DNA from: Pteria penguin | Lineage: Eukaryota; Mollusca; Bivalvia; Pterioida; Pteriidae | Length of the DNA stretch: 64,000 bases | Assembly: GCA_035048485.1 (NCBI GenBank) | Contig: CM068586.1 | Location: 50,184,433 to 50,248,432, forward strand | Direction of reading: 5' to 3' | Part shown: positions 13,851-24,555 of the stretch, piece by piece | Position numbering within the stretch: the first letter of the stretch is position 1 | How the letters are laid out: every line of letters begins with the position of its first letter | The notes under the pieces: model-generated | Told to the model about the DNA's origin: nothing | The model's database searches: none | Seen by the model: only the letters and a program-made list of their open reading frames with translations | Program-made: the position numbers and the translations under genes

Positions 13851-13921
13851 TCATTCATTCATTCATTCATTCATTCATTCATTCATTTATTCATTTATTT
13901 ATTTATCTATTTATCTATTTT
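13851..13921. repeat. (ATTC)n / (ATTT)n microsatellite
   Basis: Pure ATTC repeats grade into ATTT and ATCT repeats. This is the same motif as at 11890. Confidence 0.95.
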
Positions 13922-14209
13922 ATCATTTCTTTTAATACTATTATATATTTCTTTGAATTGTCAGCAGTGAGCGACTTCTTCGATCACGACTATTTGCTGG
14001 TATCGGCGATTCTTCGTCACACTCGAGTACTTGGTCACACTCGATCATTTCCCGACTTGCTCCCCAGTATGTCGATAATGGTATTTCAGCTCGTGTTATA
14101 GCTATTAAACTGACATCATTTAAAATTCATTATATCTGGTAGAATAATTCACGACCGTGTATACAAAGATAAAGAGATAGAGAAACGGGTTACTGCTCAC
14201 CGGGATTCG

Positions 14210-14450
14210 GGTAACTCCGTACTGGACTGGTTGGAACCAGGAGATTCTAACTGGGCGTGCAAGGAATCCAGTGTGGGAATGATGAAAATGGGATCTCTCT
14301 GAATCTAGGACTGGTGGGAATGAGGTTGCTCTGATCAGAACATGTGCAAATGTGATTATTCTGCCCCGGACGGGTGGGAATAGGGATAAATTGTACTGGA
14401 CTGTTCGGTATTGGAACGATGTTACCGGATTGGTGGGAATCAGGCACTAT
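14210..14450. repeat. degenerate tandem repeat built on ACTGGTGGGAAT
   Basis: Variants of ACTGGTGGGAAT recur about every 30-50 bp (for example near 14310, 14375 and 14430), separated by diverged sequence. It looks like an old, decayed minisatellite just upstream of the 53-bp array. Confidence 0.55.
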
Positions 14451-14592
14451 ACATCGGTCATCATTACAGATTAGATGCTATTTGCATTATCTACGGCCGA
14501 GTGAACAGAATGAGTGTCAGAAGATGTAGTAGCCGGAGATTGATGGATGAGAAAGGGATGATAGAGCCGACTGCCCACATGTAAATTACATG

Positions 14593-15690
14593 TGTAGAGC
14601 GGACATGGATAGAACGAGCAGGTAAATCACGGACATACGAAGCATGGACAGAACGAGCATGTAAATCACGGACGTAAGGAGCATGGACAATCAGACATGG
14701 ACAGAACAAGCAGGTAAATCACGGACTATGGAGCATGGACAATCAGGCATGGATAGAAAGAGCAGGTAAATAACGGACGTACAAAGCATGGCAATCAGTC
14801 AGACATGAATAGAACGAGCATGTAAATCACGGACGTATTGAGCATGGACAATAAGACATGGACAGAATGAGCATGTAAATCACTGACGTAAGGAGCATGG
14901 ACAATCAGACATGGACAAAACGAGCATGTAAATCACGGACGTAAGGAGCATGGACAATCAGACATGGACAGAACGAGCAGGTAAATCACGGACGTAAGGA
15001 GCATGGACAATCTGACATGGACAGAACGAGCATGTAAATCACGGACGTAAGGAGCATGGACAATCAGACATGGACAGAACGAGCATGTAAATCACGGACG
15101 TAAGGAGCATGGACAATCAGACATGGACAGAACGAGCAGGTAAATCACGGACTACGGAGCATGGACAATCAGGCATGGATAGAAAGAGCAGGTAAAAAAC
15201 GGACGTACGAAGCATGGCAATCAGTCTGACATGAATAGAACTACCAGGTAAATCACGGACTATGGAGCATGGACAATAAGACATGGACAGAAAGAGCAGG
15301 TAAATAACGGACGTATGAAGCATGGCAATCAGACATGAACAAAACAAGCAGGTAAATCACGGACGTAAGGAGCATGGACAATCAGACATGAACAAAACGA
15401 GCAGGTAAATCAAGGACGTAAGGAGCATGGACAATCAGACAGGGACAGAACGAGCATGTTAATCACGGACGTATGGAGGGCAGGCGTGGTGTAGTGGTTA
15501 AGCGCTTGGCTTGCGGCGCCGACGATCCAGGTTCGATTCCCGGGTTGCGCCACTATGTTTAAGAGGTTGGTAACCTCCTGCTTCCATGTCGCGATATAAC
15601 TGAAATATTGTTGAAAGCGACGTAAAACACCAATCAACCAACGGACGTATGGAGCACGAAGTGTCACGTGTATCGAGCGGACATGAAGAG
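14593..15690. repeat. 53-bp minisatellite array, split by a SINE
   Basis: The unit includes GGAGCATGGACAATCAGACA, then GGACAGAACGAGCA, then GTAAATCACGGACGTAA, with a period of 53 bp in the best copies and shorter, diverged variants at both ends. About 18 copies are present. A family A SINE has inserted at 15479-15640, and the last unit resumes beyond it at 15641. Reading frames across the array follow the repeat and are not genes. Confidence 0.95.
15479..15640 (+). mobile_element. tRNA-headed SINE, family A, copy 2 (inside minisatellite)
   Basis: The head has the A-box region GGTGTAGTGGTTAAGCGCT and the B box AGGTTCGATTCC. The tail ends GCGACGTAAAACACCAATCA. The 14-bp target-site duplication ACGGACGTATGGAG is perfect at 15465-15478 and 15641-15654, and both copies are part of a 53-bp minisatellite unit. 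The array is therefore older than the insertion. Confidence 0.95.
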
Positions 15691-17424
15691 TACGGGGCAT
15701 GTGAAGCACATTCATTTAGGAGATTAAATGATGTAGCCACAGAAATAAACAATCCTACGACATATTCCTAAATCTCAGCAGCACAGGAAACGCTTAGGAC
15801 CATGAGTAGGTATAGTACAGGATCACAAGACGTCAACACTGAATATTAACAAGTACAAAACATTTTGGGGCTTTTTAGTGGTGGTGGTGGGAGGGGGTAT
15901 GTCTTCTTGTTGTTTTGGGTGGGATTTGGGGGGGTGCCCTTGCTGAAATATAACATTAAACGTTTAAAAGAAATTTCTCTAATTCCAACCACTCTTTAAC
16001 AATATAACACGTAAGTTTCAATTGGAAAGCGTTTTAAAAATTTCATCAATTAAATGTACAAGAAAGCTAAATAGCTTTTGCTGTTGTTGTCGTTGTTGTT
16101 GTTGTAAATGGGGTTTGTTTGTGGGGGGGGGGGTTGATTTTTGGGGGTTTTATTTTTTGCTGAGTTGGACAGAATAAACCGGGTGACGTAAATCGCATAC
16201 CTAAGGAAAACGAAATCATATTTTATTCATCTGAAATAAACTTCAAAATCCCAACAACAAACATAAATATTCCTACGGGTAGAAATGTCCCCGCTCCATT
16301 AAAACAAACCCCTGATCATTTGTACCGTCTTTCAGCCGAGAATTGATCTGTGGAAATTGCCATAATCTCCCTTCTGCACGTGACAACGACTGCAGGCCAA
16401 GAAAATTAAAGAAACCAAAGGGGGTCGGTGCAGGATGGAATATCAATAAAACAAACCCACTTCTGATTTTGATGACTGTCCATCTTAGGCTATCCTCGTT
16501 CCCTAACAACCCATATCAAATGTCTTCCTTAATTTCCTTTCAATTTCAAATTATTGATTTTCTCTAATGAGGATTTCCCTGAAGAGTTGGCTCCCCTTGT
16601 CATCATAAAAGACAGGTCTTGAATAATGTATGACGCGAGTAAAATCCTCTTCTTGATTAAAATGGAGGAAAGTGACTCATCCCCCTCAAAGAATAAGAAG
16701 TCAGTCCGAATTTACACGCATCATTCAAACGCGCGGCACGCAAGAATCCACAATGAAAAACAAATTGGTAGCATCATATAATATTCATAAAACATGGCTT
16801 GTTTGGCAAAAAATTATTTACAACTGCCAATATTGGTAAACGTAACCCTCCACGTGCTATTCACAGCGCCCGGCAGGTGTCGCTGCGATTCTATGAATTT
16901 GAAACATAAAATGAACAAAATGACTACGAGGTTGAACAAATTAGTGCTGTAACGTAACAGCCATTAAATATTGAAATGGAAGTTTAGGGTCATAAAACAT
17001 TGCTGTTTATAAGAGTGTTTTGTGGGTACGTTACGACCGTGAAATCGTTACAGCAAGTTCCTTACATCGCTGGAAGATCGATAAATATGCCAGTGGATGG
17101 CATAGGAAATAGAAAGTAGGAGCTAATAGGGTGAGTTAATAGGGTGAGTTTTATGCTCATTTACTTTTCTCTCCACTTCTGACTGATATTCAGTGGCAAT
17201 GTCATTTCCAAACTCTTGATGATGAATAATTAACAATTAGCAAGTAGTCATTTGTTCACCTGTATTTATTCAAAAATCAAGAGTTAGGAAAGGAATGTGT
17301 ATTTAGGCCAAGTAAGTAGAAGAGCTGCGCTGGAACTGGGTTTGATTCCTGGCCACAACATGTAGGAAAATCTATCAATGCATTATGAGAAGTCCGTGCG
17401 TATTTCAGTGTTTTACGATTTCCA
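15691..17424. other. non-coding stretch with G-rich tracts
   Basis: G-rich, quadruplex-capable tracts lie at about 15870-15935 and 16107-16150. A frame near 16343-16567 begins after a pyrimidine-rich AG at 16335 but has no good donor and no known domain. No gene is supported. Confidence 0.4.
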
Positions 17425-18050
17425 CCACAAAATAATGGCCACCACGTTAAAAGCCACCATCGTATAGGCCTCCACCATAATGGCCGCCACGATATACACC
17501 GCTACCATATAGGCCGCCATGATATAAGCCGCAACCGTAAAGGCCGCCACGATATAAGCGGCCATCATATAGGACGACACCATATAGGCCGCCACGATAC
17601 AGGCCGCCACGATATAAGCCGACACCATATAAGCCGCCACCATATAGGCCGCCACGATATAAGCCGCCACGATATAGGCCGCCGCCATATTTGCCGCCAC
17701 TTTATAAGCCGCCACAATATAGGCCGCCACGATACAGGTCGCCATCATATAGGCCGCCACGATATAAGCCATCATCATATTGGCCGCCGCCATATTGGCC
17801 GCCACTATATAAGCCGCCACAATACAGGCCGCCACGATATAAGCCACCAGCATATAGGCCGCCGCCATATAGGCCGCCAAGATACAGGCCGCCGCCATAT
17901 AGACCACCACCATATAGACCGCCACGATATAGGCCGCCACCATAAAGGCCGCCATCATATAGGCCGACGCCATATAGGCCGCCGCCATATGGGCCGCCAC
18001 GATACAGGCCGCCACTATGTAGGCCGCCGCCATGCAGACTGAAGTATAAT
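17425..18050. repeat. 15-bp minisatellite, about 40 units (GGCCGCCACGATATA)
   Basis: The consensus unit GGCCGCCACGATATA varies mostly at the ACGAT, ACCAT or GCCAT positions. The 15-bp period keeps both strands open. The minus strand gives a hydrophobic five-residue repeat (AAYIV type, 206 codons). The plus strand gives a basic, proline-rich one (PPRYK type). No initiation context, signal or splice site argues for translation of either. Confidence 0.95.
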
Positions 18051-19974
18051 AAACCTCCGCCTTTTCATCTTATTTTCTTACACTATAAAGTTACCACTTA
18101 CTGTATGTAATGACAAACGTATAATTATTTTTTACTCACACCTTCCTATTTTATAAATATCACAAGAGTACTTGAACTCGGTGAATGATTCAATAGCCAT
18201 TTCGTAAAAATTAATTTCGCTCCCATAAAGAGAATTTCTTTGTTGGTTTTTCTTCCGTCTCACGTCATATCACGTACCATAAACTTCGATCGAGTTATAA
18301 AAGATGCGATTACATGACAAAGGTTCCATACACACTGTACCTGGGATCAATTTCAAAAGAATAAAACTTCTTTAATATCTTAATCAATGCAGAATCCACG
18401 ACGCCTCCTTGCATTTTAAGGTCCACAGCGTCACGCAATGCATTGCCAATCACCTGACGTTGAATATCACCGATATCACGCCCACACTAGCGTTGGTGAT
18501 CGAATGGTGATTTGTTGGTGATTGGTTAGGGATCTTTCGGTTGATCCGAAATCATACAAATTACAAAATGCGAATGGTATTAGGATTTTTTCTACTTTAT
18601 TTGTGACATTTTACGTGAAATACACTTGAAGAAAGACAGCTTATTTCATTAATTCAAAAATGCTTTTATTTTAACTGATACATTTTTTATTTCTTTATTC
18701 AATATTTCAATATTTACTTATCTATTTGTTTATTTATCTATTTCTCATTTATGCACTTTTTAAGTATTCGTTTGCTTTGATATGCTTTATTCACAAATTG
18801 CACTCATTCTCATTTTTCTATCCATTTACTCATTTATTATGGATCCTCTTTACTTGAATCAGGTAATTGACAAGTATGTTTAATTTCTTTTTAATTTCAT
18901 TTTTTGTATGAATCTACATGTATATTCGTTGCATTCTCTCCTCATTTGAATTTTCTTTTCTTTTATTTATTTATTTATTTATTGCATTTATTTATTTATT
19001 TATTTATTTATTTATTATTGGGGGTGTAAGATGTTAAATCATACATAAATGTAAAAAGATATAACATTCAAAACTTTTTTAACGATTTCCCAGATTCTGA
19101 CAAGCAATGCCACGTAGATAGAGAACTCGTATCTTACGACTATAGAGCCCAAACCTCTATCTTTCGACAAACCGACCTTTCAATAACTATAGCCCCCTTT
19201 TTATGCTTCACACTACCTTTAAACTCCCGAGATCCCGTGTCAACAGTAATTTATTGCGATTGCAGTGCATTTTAACTCTGTACATCAAACCCTGGCACTC
19301 ATCACACCGCCGGAGGTCAGGGGTCACATATTTACATTGTAAACCAATCAAAAAAACTCTATATCAATTTGAAGGATCGAAGACTTGAGAATGATTTACG
19401 AGCCATGCTTATAATGAGAAATACATTAATATCATTTTAGTTTTCGTCTTTTTTCTGACTAACAAATGGTTGGGAATTACTCTGATAGGAAGCTTTGTAC
19501 AGATGATGGATGACGGTCATCTATTTATTTTATATTTTTAAAATCTTTTCACCTTTGTAATGTGCTGACTAACGCTGTTAGAAGAGAAGGGACCCCTATT
19601 CTGAAAACGTACCGTACCCTGTAAGTGCACCTTCACGTACTTTAAAAAAATGGATGAAGTCACAAAAATTCACATAACATGTAAAATGTACGAATTTCTA
19701 TAAAACAAATCACGTATTATTGAAATCCACACATAGACAAGTAAGTCAGACTCCCCCCTTTCATTCTTTATTACCATTATATATTTCATGCTAATTTTGA
19801 GATGCCAGACAAATGTGATATTATTATTCTGACGAGGCCGATCATATAAGATGAATGACAGTAATGATCGTTATTTTATTTTATTTTTATTTTTTTTTCT
19901 TTTCATCCCTCATCCTTATAATTTTTGCTGACTAACGACGTAAAACACGTGGTAGTCTAGACTCGTGATTAAGT
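18051..19974. other. AT-rich non-coding stretch with TTTA microsatellite
   Basis: A (TTTA)n microsatellite lies at about 18961-19014, and diffuse ATTT-rich DNA covers 18660-18960. No gene was recognised. A GTAAGTG donor-like site at 19621 follows a short open stretch, but too little is there to call an exon. Confidence 0.45.
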
Positions 19975-20275
19975 ACTCTCATCGTAGCGGCATAGGTGTT
20001 CGTCTCGTGATAGAAAGGTCCCGAGTTCGAGTCCCGCTGATGACTCGTCTGTGTCCTGTCTTTCGGATGAGACAATGAAAATTGCGACCCACTGTCACCC
20101 AAGATTTACTTCACGGTTTCACGTGGGTCCGGCTATACAAAGGTCTAAATCGTTCTGCGCAATGCGTCTGACTGGTGCCGCCAGCAAGTTAGAACAATAC
20201 TCTCGGTATGATGTAAAACAAGGATCAAACTAAATTAGATTTCTGACGTAAAAGAAGGATCAAACAAAATTAGAA
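19975..20275 (+). mobile_element. tRNA-headed SINE, family B, diverged copy
   Basis: The head (near 19985-20040) ends with a B box CGAGTTCGAGTCCC. It is followed by the central block TTTCGGATGAGACAATGAAA that also occurs in the copy at 42270, then GTGGGTCCG..CAAAGGTC and a tail GATGTAAAACAAGGATCAAAC. The tail motif appears twice. The GGATGAGAC block resembles, from memory, the conserved central domain described for MetaSINEs, and this was not checked by alignment. Confidence 0.75.
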
Positions 20276-21158
20276 TTCTACCGAAACTAGCAACGGAACA
20301 AGCAGTACCCAGCCTTCTGTCCTTTGTTGAAATTTTGTTGAACTTGTGGAAAATATTATAATTAATGATATATTTTACAAGGATTGATTCAGTGGGTTGA
20401 ACCCACTATGCGTTTGATAATATGACAATTCTATTAATTTTCACTATCAACGACATGGTTGTACTCCTTATCGGAAAATTTATCTGGAATGGATCCGCCG
20501 CGACAAAATGTCTGGATAACAGCAGTTACGCAGAATTGCCAATATAAGTATAACAATTATATTGACTTACATCTTTAATGCAAGTAGTAATTCATAGGAC
20601 AATTCCATTTGAACCTTCATTGTTGGAAACACTAGAAGCAACTTTCATGGAACCACCAGGATTGGATCATAGCCCTAACCCCATCCAAGGTATGCGACAG
20701 TGTTCTTATAAGTTTCGCATATTCACGGATACAATTTACAAAATACAGCCGATGAAGTTTTTGTTTCACCTTTGATTATGCATGCCAATACACGGTCGCT
20801 GTCGACATTATTCATTCGTGACCCAAGTTGATACAGAATTTACCATACCACCCAAGATTTAGATCTAATTCATGCAAATAATGAACTTACGTCACGGTCC
20901 GTATGCAAATGAGGTAGATGTCAAACGAGTGGATTGCAACTTCATTATGACATTTCCTGACACGATATAGTAAACCAACAAAATTCGCGTTTTTCCGTTA
21001 ACCAGGAGTTTTCCATCAGCAGTTATATATTTTTTCCTGGTATTTTCTAGCATTTACATCTAAAATAATAATTTGAATGCACGTTTATCTAAATACATGA
21101 CTCCCTAAAAATATATACTTCAATATTTGAGAAGTATCCCTTTTTCCTTACTCCTCCT
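20276..21158. other. non-coding stretch, possible regulatory motifs
   Basis: No gene was recognised. The POU/CRE motif cluster at 20872-20910 is listed separately. Confidence 0.4.
20872..20910 (+). promoter_or_regulatory. two POU octamers flanking a CRE-like site
   Basis: Perfect octamers ATGCAAAT lie at 20872-20879 and 20903-20910, 31 bp apart and in the same orientation, with TACGTCAC at 20888-20895 between them. The motif matches are seen in the sequence. Enhancer function is inference. Confidence 0.35.
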
Positions 21159-21256
21159 GAATCCATCAATGAAATCCGCCCCTTCTTACATCCCTTGAAT
21201 CCATCAATGAAACCCGCCCCTTCTTACACCCCCTGAATCCACCAACGAAATCCTGG
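21159..21256. repeat. 38-bp tandem repeat, 2.5 copies
   Basis: Units begin GAATCCATCAATGAAATCCG at 21159 and again, slightly changed, at 21197 and 21235. Confidence 0.85.
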
Positions 21257-21613
21257 AAACAGGCATACGGTACATATCTATATTCACATACATGATATAT
21301 TGATGACCTTTGATGACCTATTAACGCCATCTATGATTTGTAAGAATTATCAGCCTCCAATGATACATAACAAGTAAATGACGAATTAATTGCCAAGACA
21401 AATACCACATGACATTGGTACTGCATACCCCACGTGCGAACATGCAAGCACCTGGCTCTATTTACCAATCTGTATGCATATTTATTGCTGTATTCACCTT
21501 AGATCCCCTACAACAATGCAATGAACACCTTCCACGTCAAGAACAATGCAGGGCGATTTTACGTGATTCCGCATTGAGTCATTGAATACAACTGGTCCAT
21601 GCACCCGAAAACA

Positions 21614-21722
21614 CTGACCATGTAAATGCAACGATAGTGCAGTGAGGATTCCGAAGGATTTACGGGAACATTGACTATGTAAATGCAACGATAGTGCAGT
21701 GGGGATTCCGAAGGATTTACGG
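21614..21722. repeat. 57-bp tandem duplication
   Basis: Two near-identical copies of ATGTAAATGCAACGATAGTG followed by GATTCCGAAGGATTTACGG, offset by 57 bp. Confidence 0.9.
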
Positions 21723-21884
21723 ATTCAGGAGCATAACATCAAATCCTCCATCCCCACTACAGAAATAATTCATATCAACCATGCACCCTAGCTTATGTAA
21801 AGATAGCCTGGGGAATTCTGAAGAAATTAAAGGTTAAAGAAAACCATAATAAAACACCAAAACTGTGAAACCCTTACAAAATAT

Positions 21885-21904
21885 TAATATTATTATTATT
21901 ACAT

Positions 21905-21957
<53 letters not shown>
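21885..21957. repeat. (TTA)n microsatellite
   Basis: TTA repeats with a single ACATG interruption. Confidence 0.95.
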
Positions 21958-22079
21958 TGTATAAATGCTAATCAGCAAAAGTCCATTCAATGTTGATTAA
22001 AACACTCTTAGAATTATCATGGATCCATCGCTGCCGTGATAATAAAGGTCACACGTAAAGGTCACACGTTCATGAATCT

Positions 22080-22165
22080 GTATTATTATACTTTGCCATA
22101 CACCAGGATGGTGCCGTCACCATGTAACTGAAATATGCATGGTGTGACAGAAAATGAGAAACACA
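22080..22165 (+). mobile_element. SINE family B tail fragment
   Basis: The segment GGTGCCGTCACCATGTAACTG followed by GAAATATGCATGGTGTGACAG (read with small gaps) matches the 3' part of the family B SINE at 42480-42530 (ATGCCGTCACCATATACGTG, then ATCGTGGTGTGACG). The head is missing, which is typical of 5'-truncated or decayed copies. Confidence 0.65.
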
Positions 22166-22849
22166 CGTTACCCAAAACTACCGAGGAGTCCCAAAAAGAC
22201 TTCAAAATCTTGCAGCGTCCGTAAACTCGCACTGAGTGTCAAAACCTGATTCGGAAACAATCTGTTCCTTCTTGAAAAATTAAGATCCCAACAATGAGGG
22301 GAAAAACACATCCCCCACCTACCTAAAAGGAATCAAAAATACCAAAACAAAACAAACACCAAAAAAAAAACTAACAAATAAACAAAACGAGACGAACAAG
22401 CAAAAAGTTCAATACAAAAGGTTGCCAAGAAGTTTCACGGTGCACGACAATCACATATTTACGCAGTTTCCTTTTGTCCTGACATCATAGGTGACCTTTC
22501 AGAAATAATAAGAGGGAAGAGATGACCTTTTGAGAACAATACAAACTAACATCATCTCCGTTCCCTATCATTATTAGGGCTAGTTTCATAAATGTCAAAT
22601 CGTCGTTCTGACAGGGGAGACTCGATTAAATTCAATCCTCTGTGAACATTTAAATCATTACATCTTTTTCATGTGGTGGATGATTTTGTGAAATTCGCCG
22701 CATCCGAAGAAACCGCACAAAGGACGACATCCTGTAGAACGTATGTCATTTTCATAACTTTAAACATTTACGTGACTAAGAGGTGTGCTGATTAAGAGGG
22801 TTCATTGATGCTTTAAAATGTGTCGAAAACAGAGGGGGGGACTCTAAGT

Positions 22850-23018
22850 TGGTTGGTTGATTGGAGTTTTACGTCGCTTTCAACAATATTTCAGTTATAT
22901 CACAACATGGAAGCAGGAGGTTACTAACCTCTTAAACATAGTGACGCAACCCGGGAATCGAACCCGGATCGTCGGCGCCGCAAGCCAAGCGTTTAACCAC
23001 TACACCAAGCCTGCCCCT
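22850..23018 (-). mobile_element. tRNA-headed SINE, family A, copy 3
   Basis: The structure is the same as the other family A copies, with the B box read on the minus strand as GGTTCGATTCC. The perfect 12-bp target-site duplication GGGACTCTAAGT lies at 22838-22849 and 23019-23030. Confidence 0.95.
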
Positions 23019-23229
23019 GGGACTCTAAGTAAGGAAAATCTGGAGTGTATAAGTAAAACTGCGAAATCGACTTTCTTGCTGAAAATGTATATATAGGCAT
23101 TATTTCTTCATTGTCTCTCGGTCACAATGGCTTTGTATCACTACCCGTGATGTAAAACACTAAAGTATATGTTACCGATCATGCTCTGTTACTATGTCCC
23201 TAACGACAATGTACCATGGTGGACACTCA

Positions 23230-23462
23230 CGGATCCCTGAAAATCAGAAGCAAGACTAGGTACCCGGGTGGACTAAGCCCTTCCTGTCAGAGGCGAGCCT
23301 AGGTATCCGGTAGGAGTTAGCCCCTCCTGTCAGAGGCGACACTAGGTGTCCGGGAGGAGTAAGCGTTTCCTGTCAGAGGCGAGACAAAGTGCCCGGATGG
23401 ACTAAGCGCCTCTTGTAAGAGACGAGACCAGGTGCCCCGAAGTAGCAAGTGCCTCCTGTCAG
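23230..23462. repeat. 43-bp tandem array, about 5 copies
   Basis: Units start at 23261, 23304, 23347, 23390 and 23433 (exact 43-bp spacing), each containing TCCTGTCAGAGGCGA and GGAGTAAGC variants, with a diverged partial unit on the left. Confidence 0.9.
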
Positions 23463-24386
23463 GACTGCACCGCAATTTATATGCAAAAGTTTTGTTTATT
23501 CTATCAACAACACCGAAATAAAGAAGATACAAAAAACAGTGCGCTTCGCTCAGACTTCATCAAATTCCAATAATCAGAGGGAGACAAAAAGGCCGTGAAA
23601 GCAAAAAGTAATTAATTCCCATAGATCAGAGCGTTTATTGATTTCCACACGAAGAAGAGCTCTATGTGTCACGCCGATTAATACGAGAGAGTTACGCAAA
23701 GGGGAGAGAACTGTGTCAATAATTATCAGAAATATCCGTGCCCTTCAGTAATACTCCTGAGAAGAATAGCGTATAAAACTGCACATGTATATGAATATAT
23801 ATGAGTGTACAATTAAATAAATGGTAATAGTAACAGAAAAATATGAAGGTGTTGTGTTGCCTCAGAGAAGGGGGGGGGGGGGGGGGGGGGGTTGAAACCT
23901 CTTCACACAACATAACTGAAGAGACAGTGTTTTGTCAAAAAAATCGCGTATGTAGTGATACCCAAATGATATTGGTTTACACACTCATGTTTCAATTATT
24001 TATTTACTATAGTAATTAAAACGACTTACGGCCCATTTGTCAATATATCTTTGAACATGGCACTCTAAATCGGCAACAATCCCCTCCCTACATGACGTCT
24101 ACATTCGCCTCTGATATTTATGTAAGTGCACTACTGATACAACCGGGAGACGAGCTGCGCGTTTCGTGTATACGTCGATAATTTGTATACATTGAAACAG
24201 TGGATTACCAAAGGTCGCAGTGCCAAACAATTTGCAAACGAAACCGATAGTTACAAATGAAAAATCCTCAATTCACAATCTACCAATTTTTAATGGCGTC
24301 CCATTTCTCAACATTTGTTATCATTATTGATAAGTTACACTCGTGAACCGTGCACGTACTTACATCACTTTAACTTTCTCTATATA
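23463..24386. other. non-coding stretch with a poly-G run
   Basis: A run of about 20 G lies at 23871-23890. No gene or element was recognised otherwise. Confidence 0.45.
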
Positions 24387-24555
24387 CAGTGGTGGATTTA
24401 GACGGGGACCTGGGGGCGGTTCCTCCCCCCCCCCTCCCTTTTCGTCACATATTTTTAAGTAAAAATCCAATTTGACACAAAAAATGACTGAGTAGTTTGA
24501 CTAATACACATGTGCCCCCTTCCCACTTTTTGGGGAAATCCTGGACCCGCCACTG
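24387..24555. mobile_element. MITE-like element with CAGTGG ... CCACTG ends
   Basis: The left end CAGTGGTGGATTTAG and the right end CCTGGACCCGCCACTG are imperfect inverted repeats and match the element at 873-1008. CTATA occurs just outside both ends (24380s and 24556-24560) and may be a remnant of the target duplication. The interior is C/G-homopolymer-rich and non-coding. Confidence 0.65.

Noticed and set aside
17413..18033. 206-codon hydrophobic repeat protein
   Set aside because: Product of a 15-bp minisatellite; the opposite strand is open too.
22857..23096. 79-codon frame sharing peptides with frames at 15410 and 36355
   Set aside because: The shared peptides come from the family A SINE, not from a gene family.
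23972..24120. Possible minus-strand exon ending at GCC|GTAAGTCG (24026)
   Set aside because: All three frames after the nearest acceptor (AAATATCAG) contain stops before the donor.
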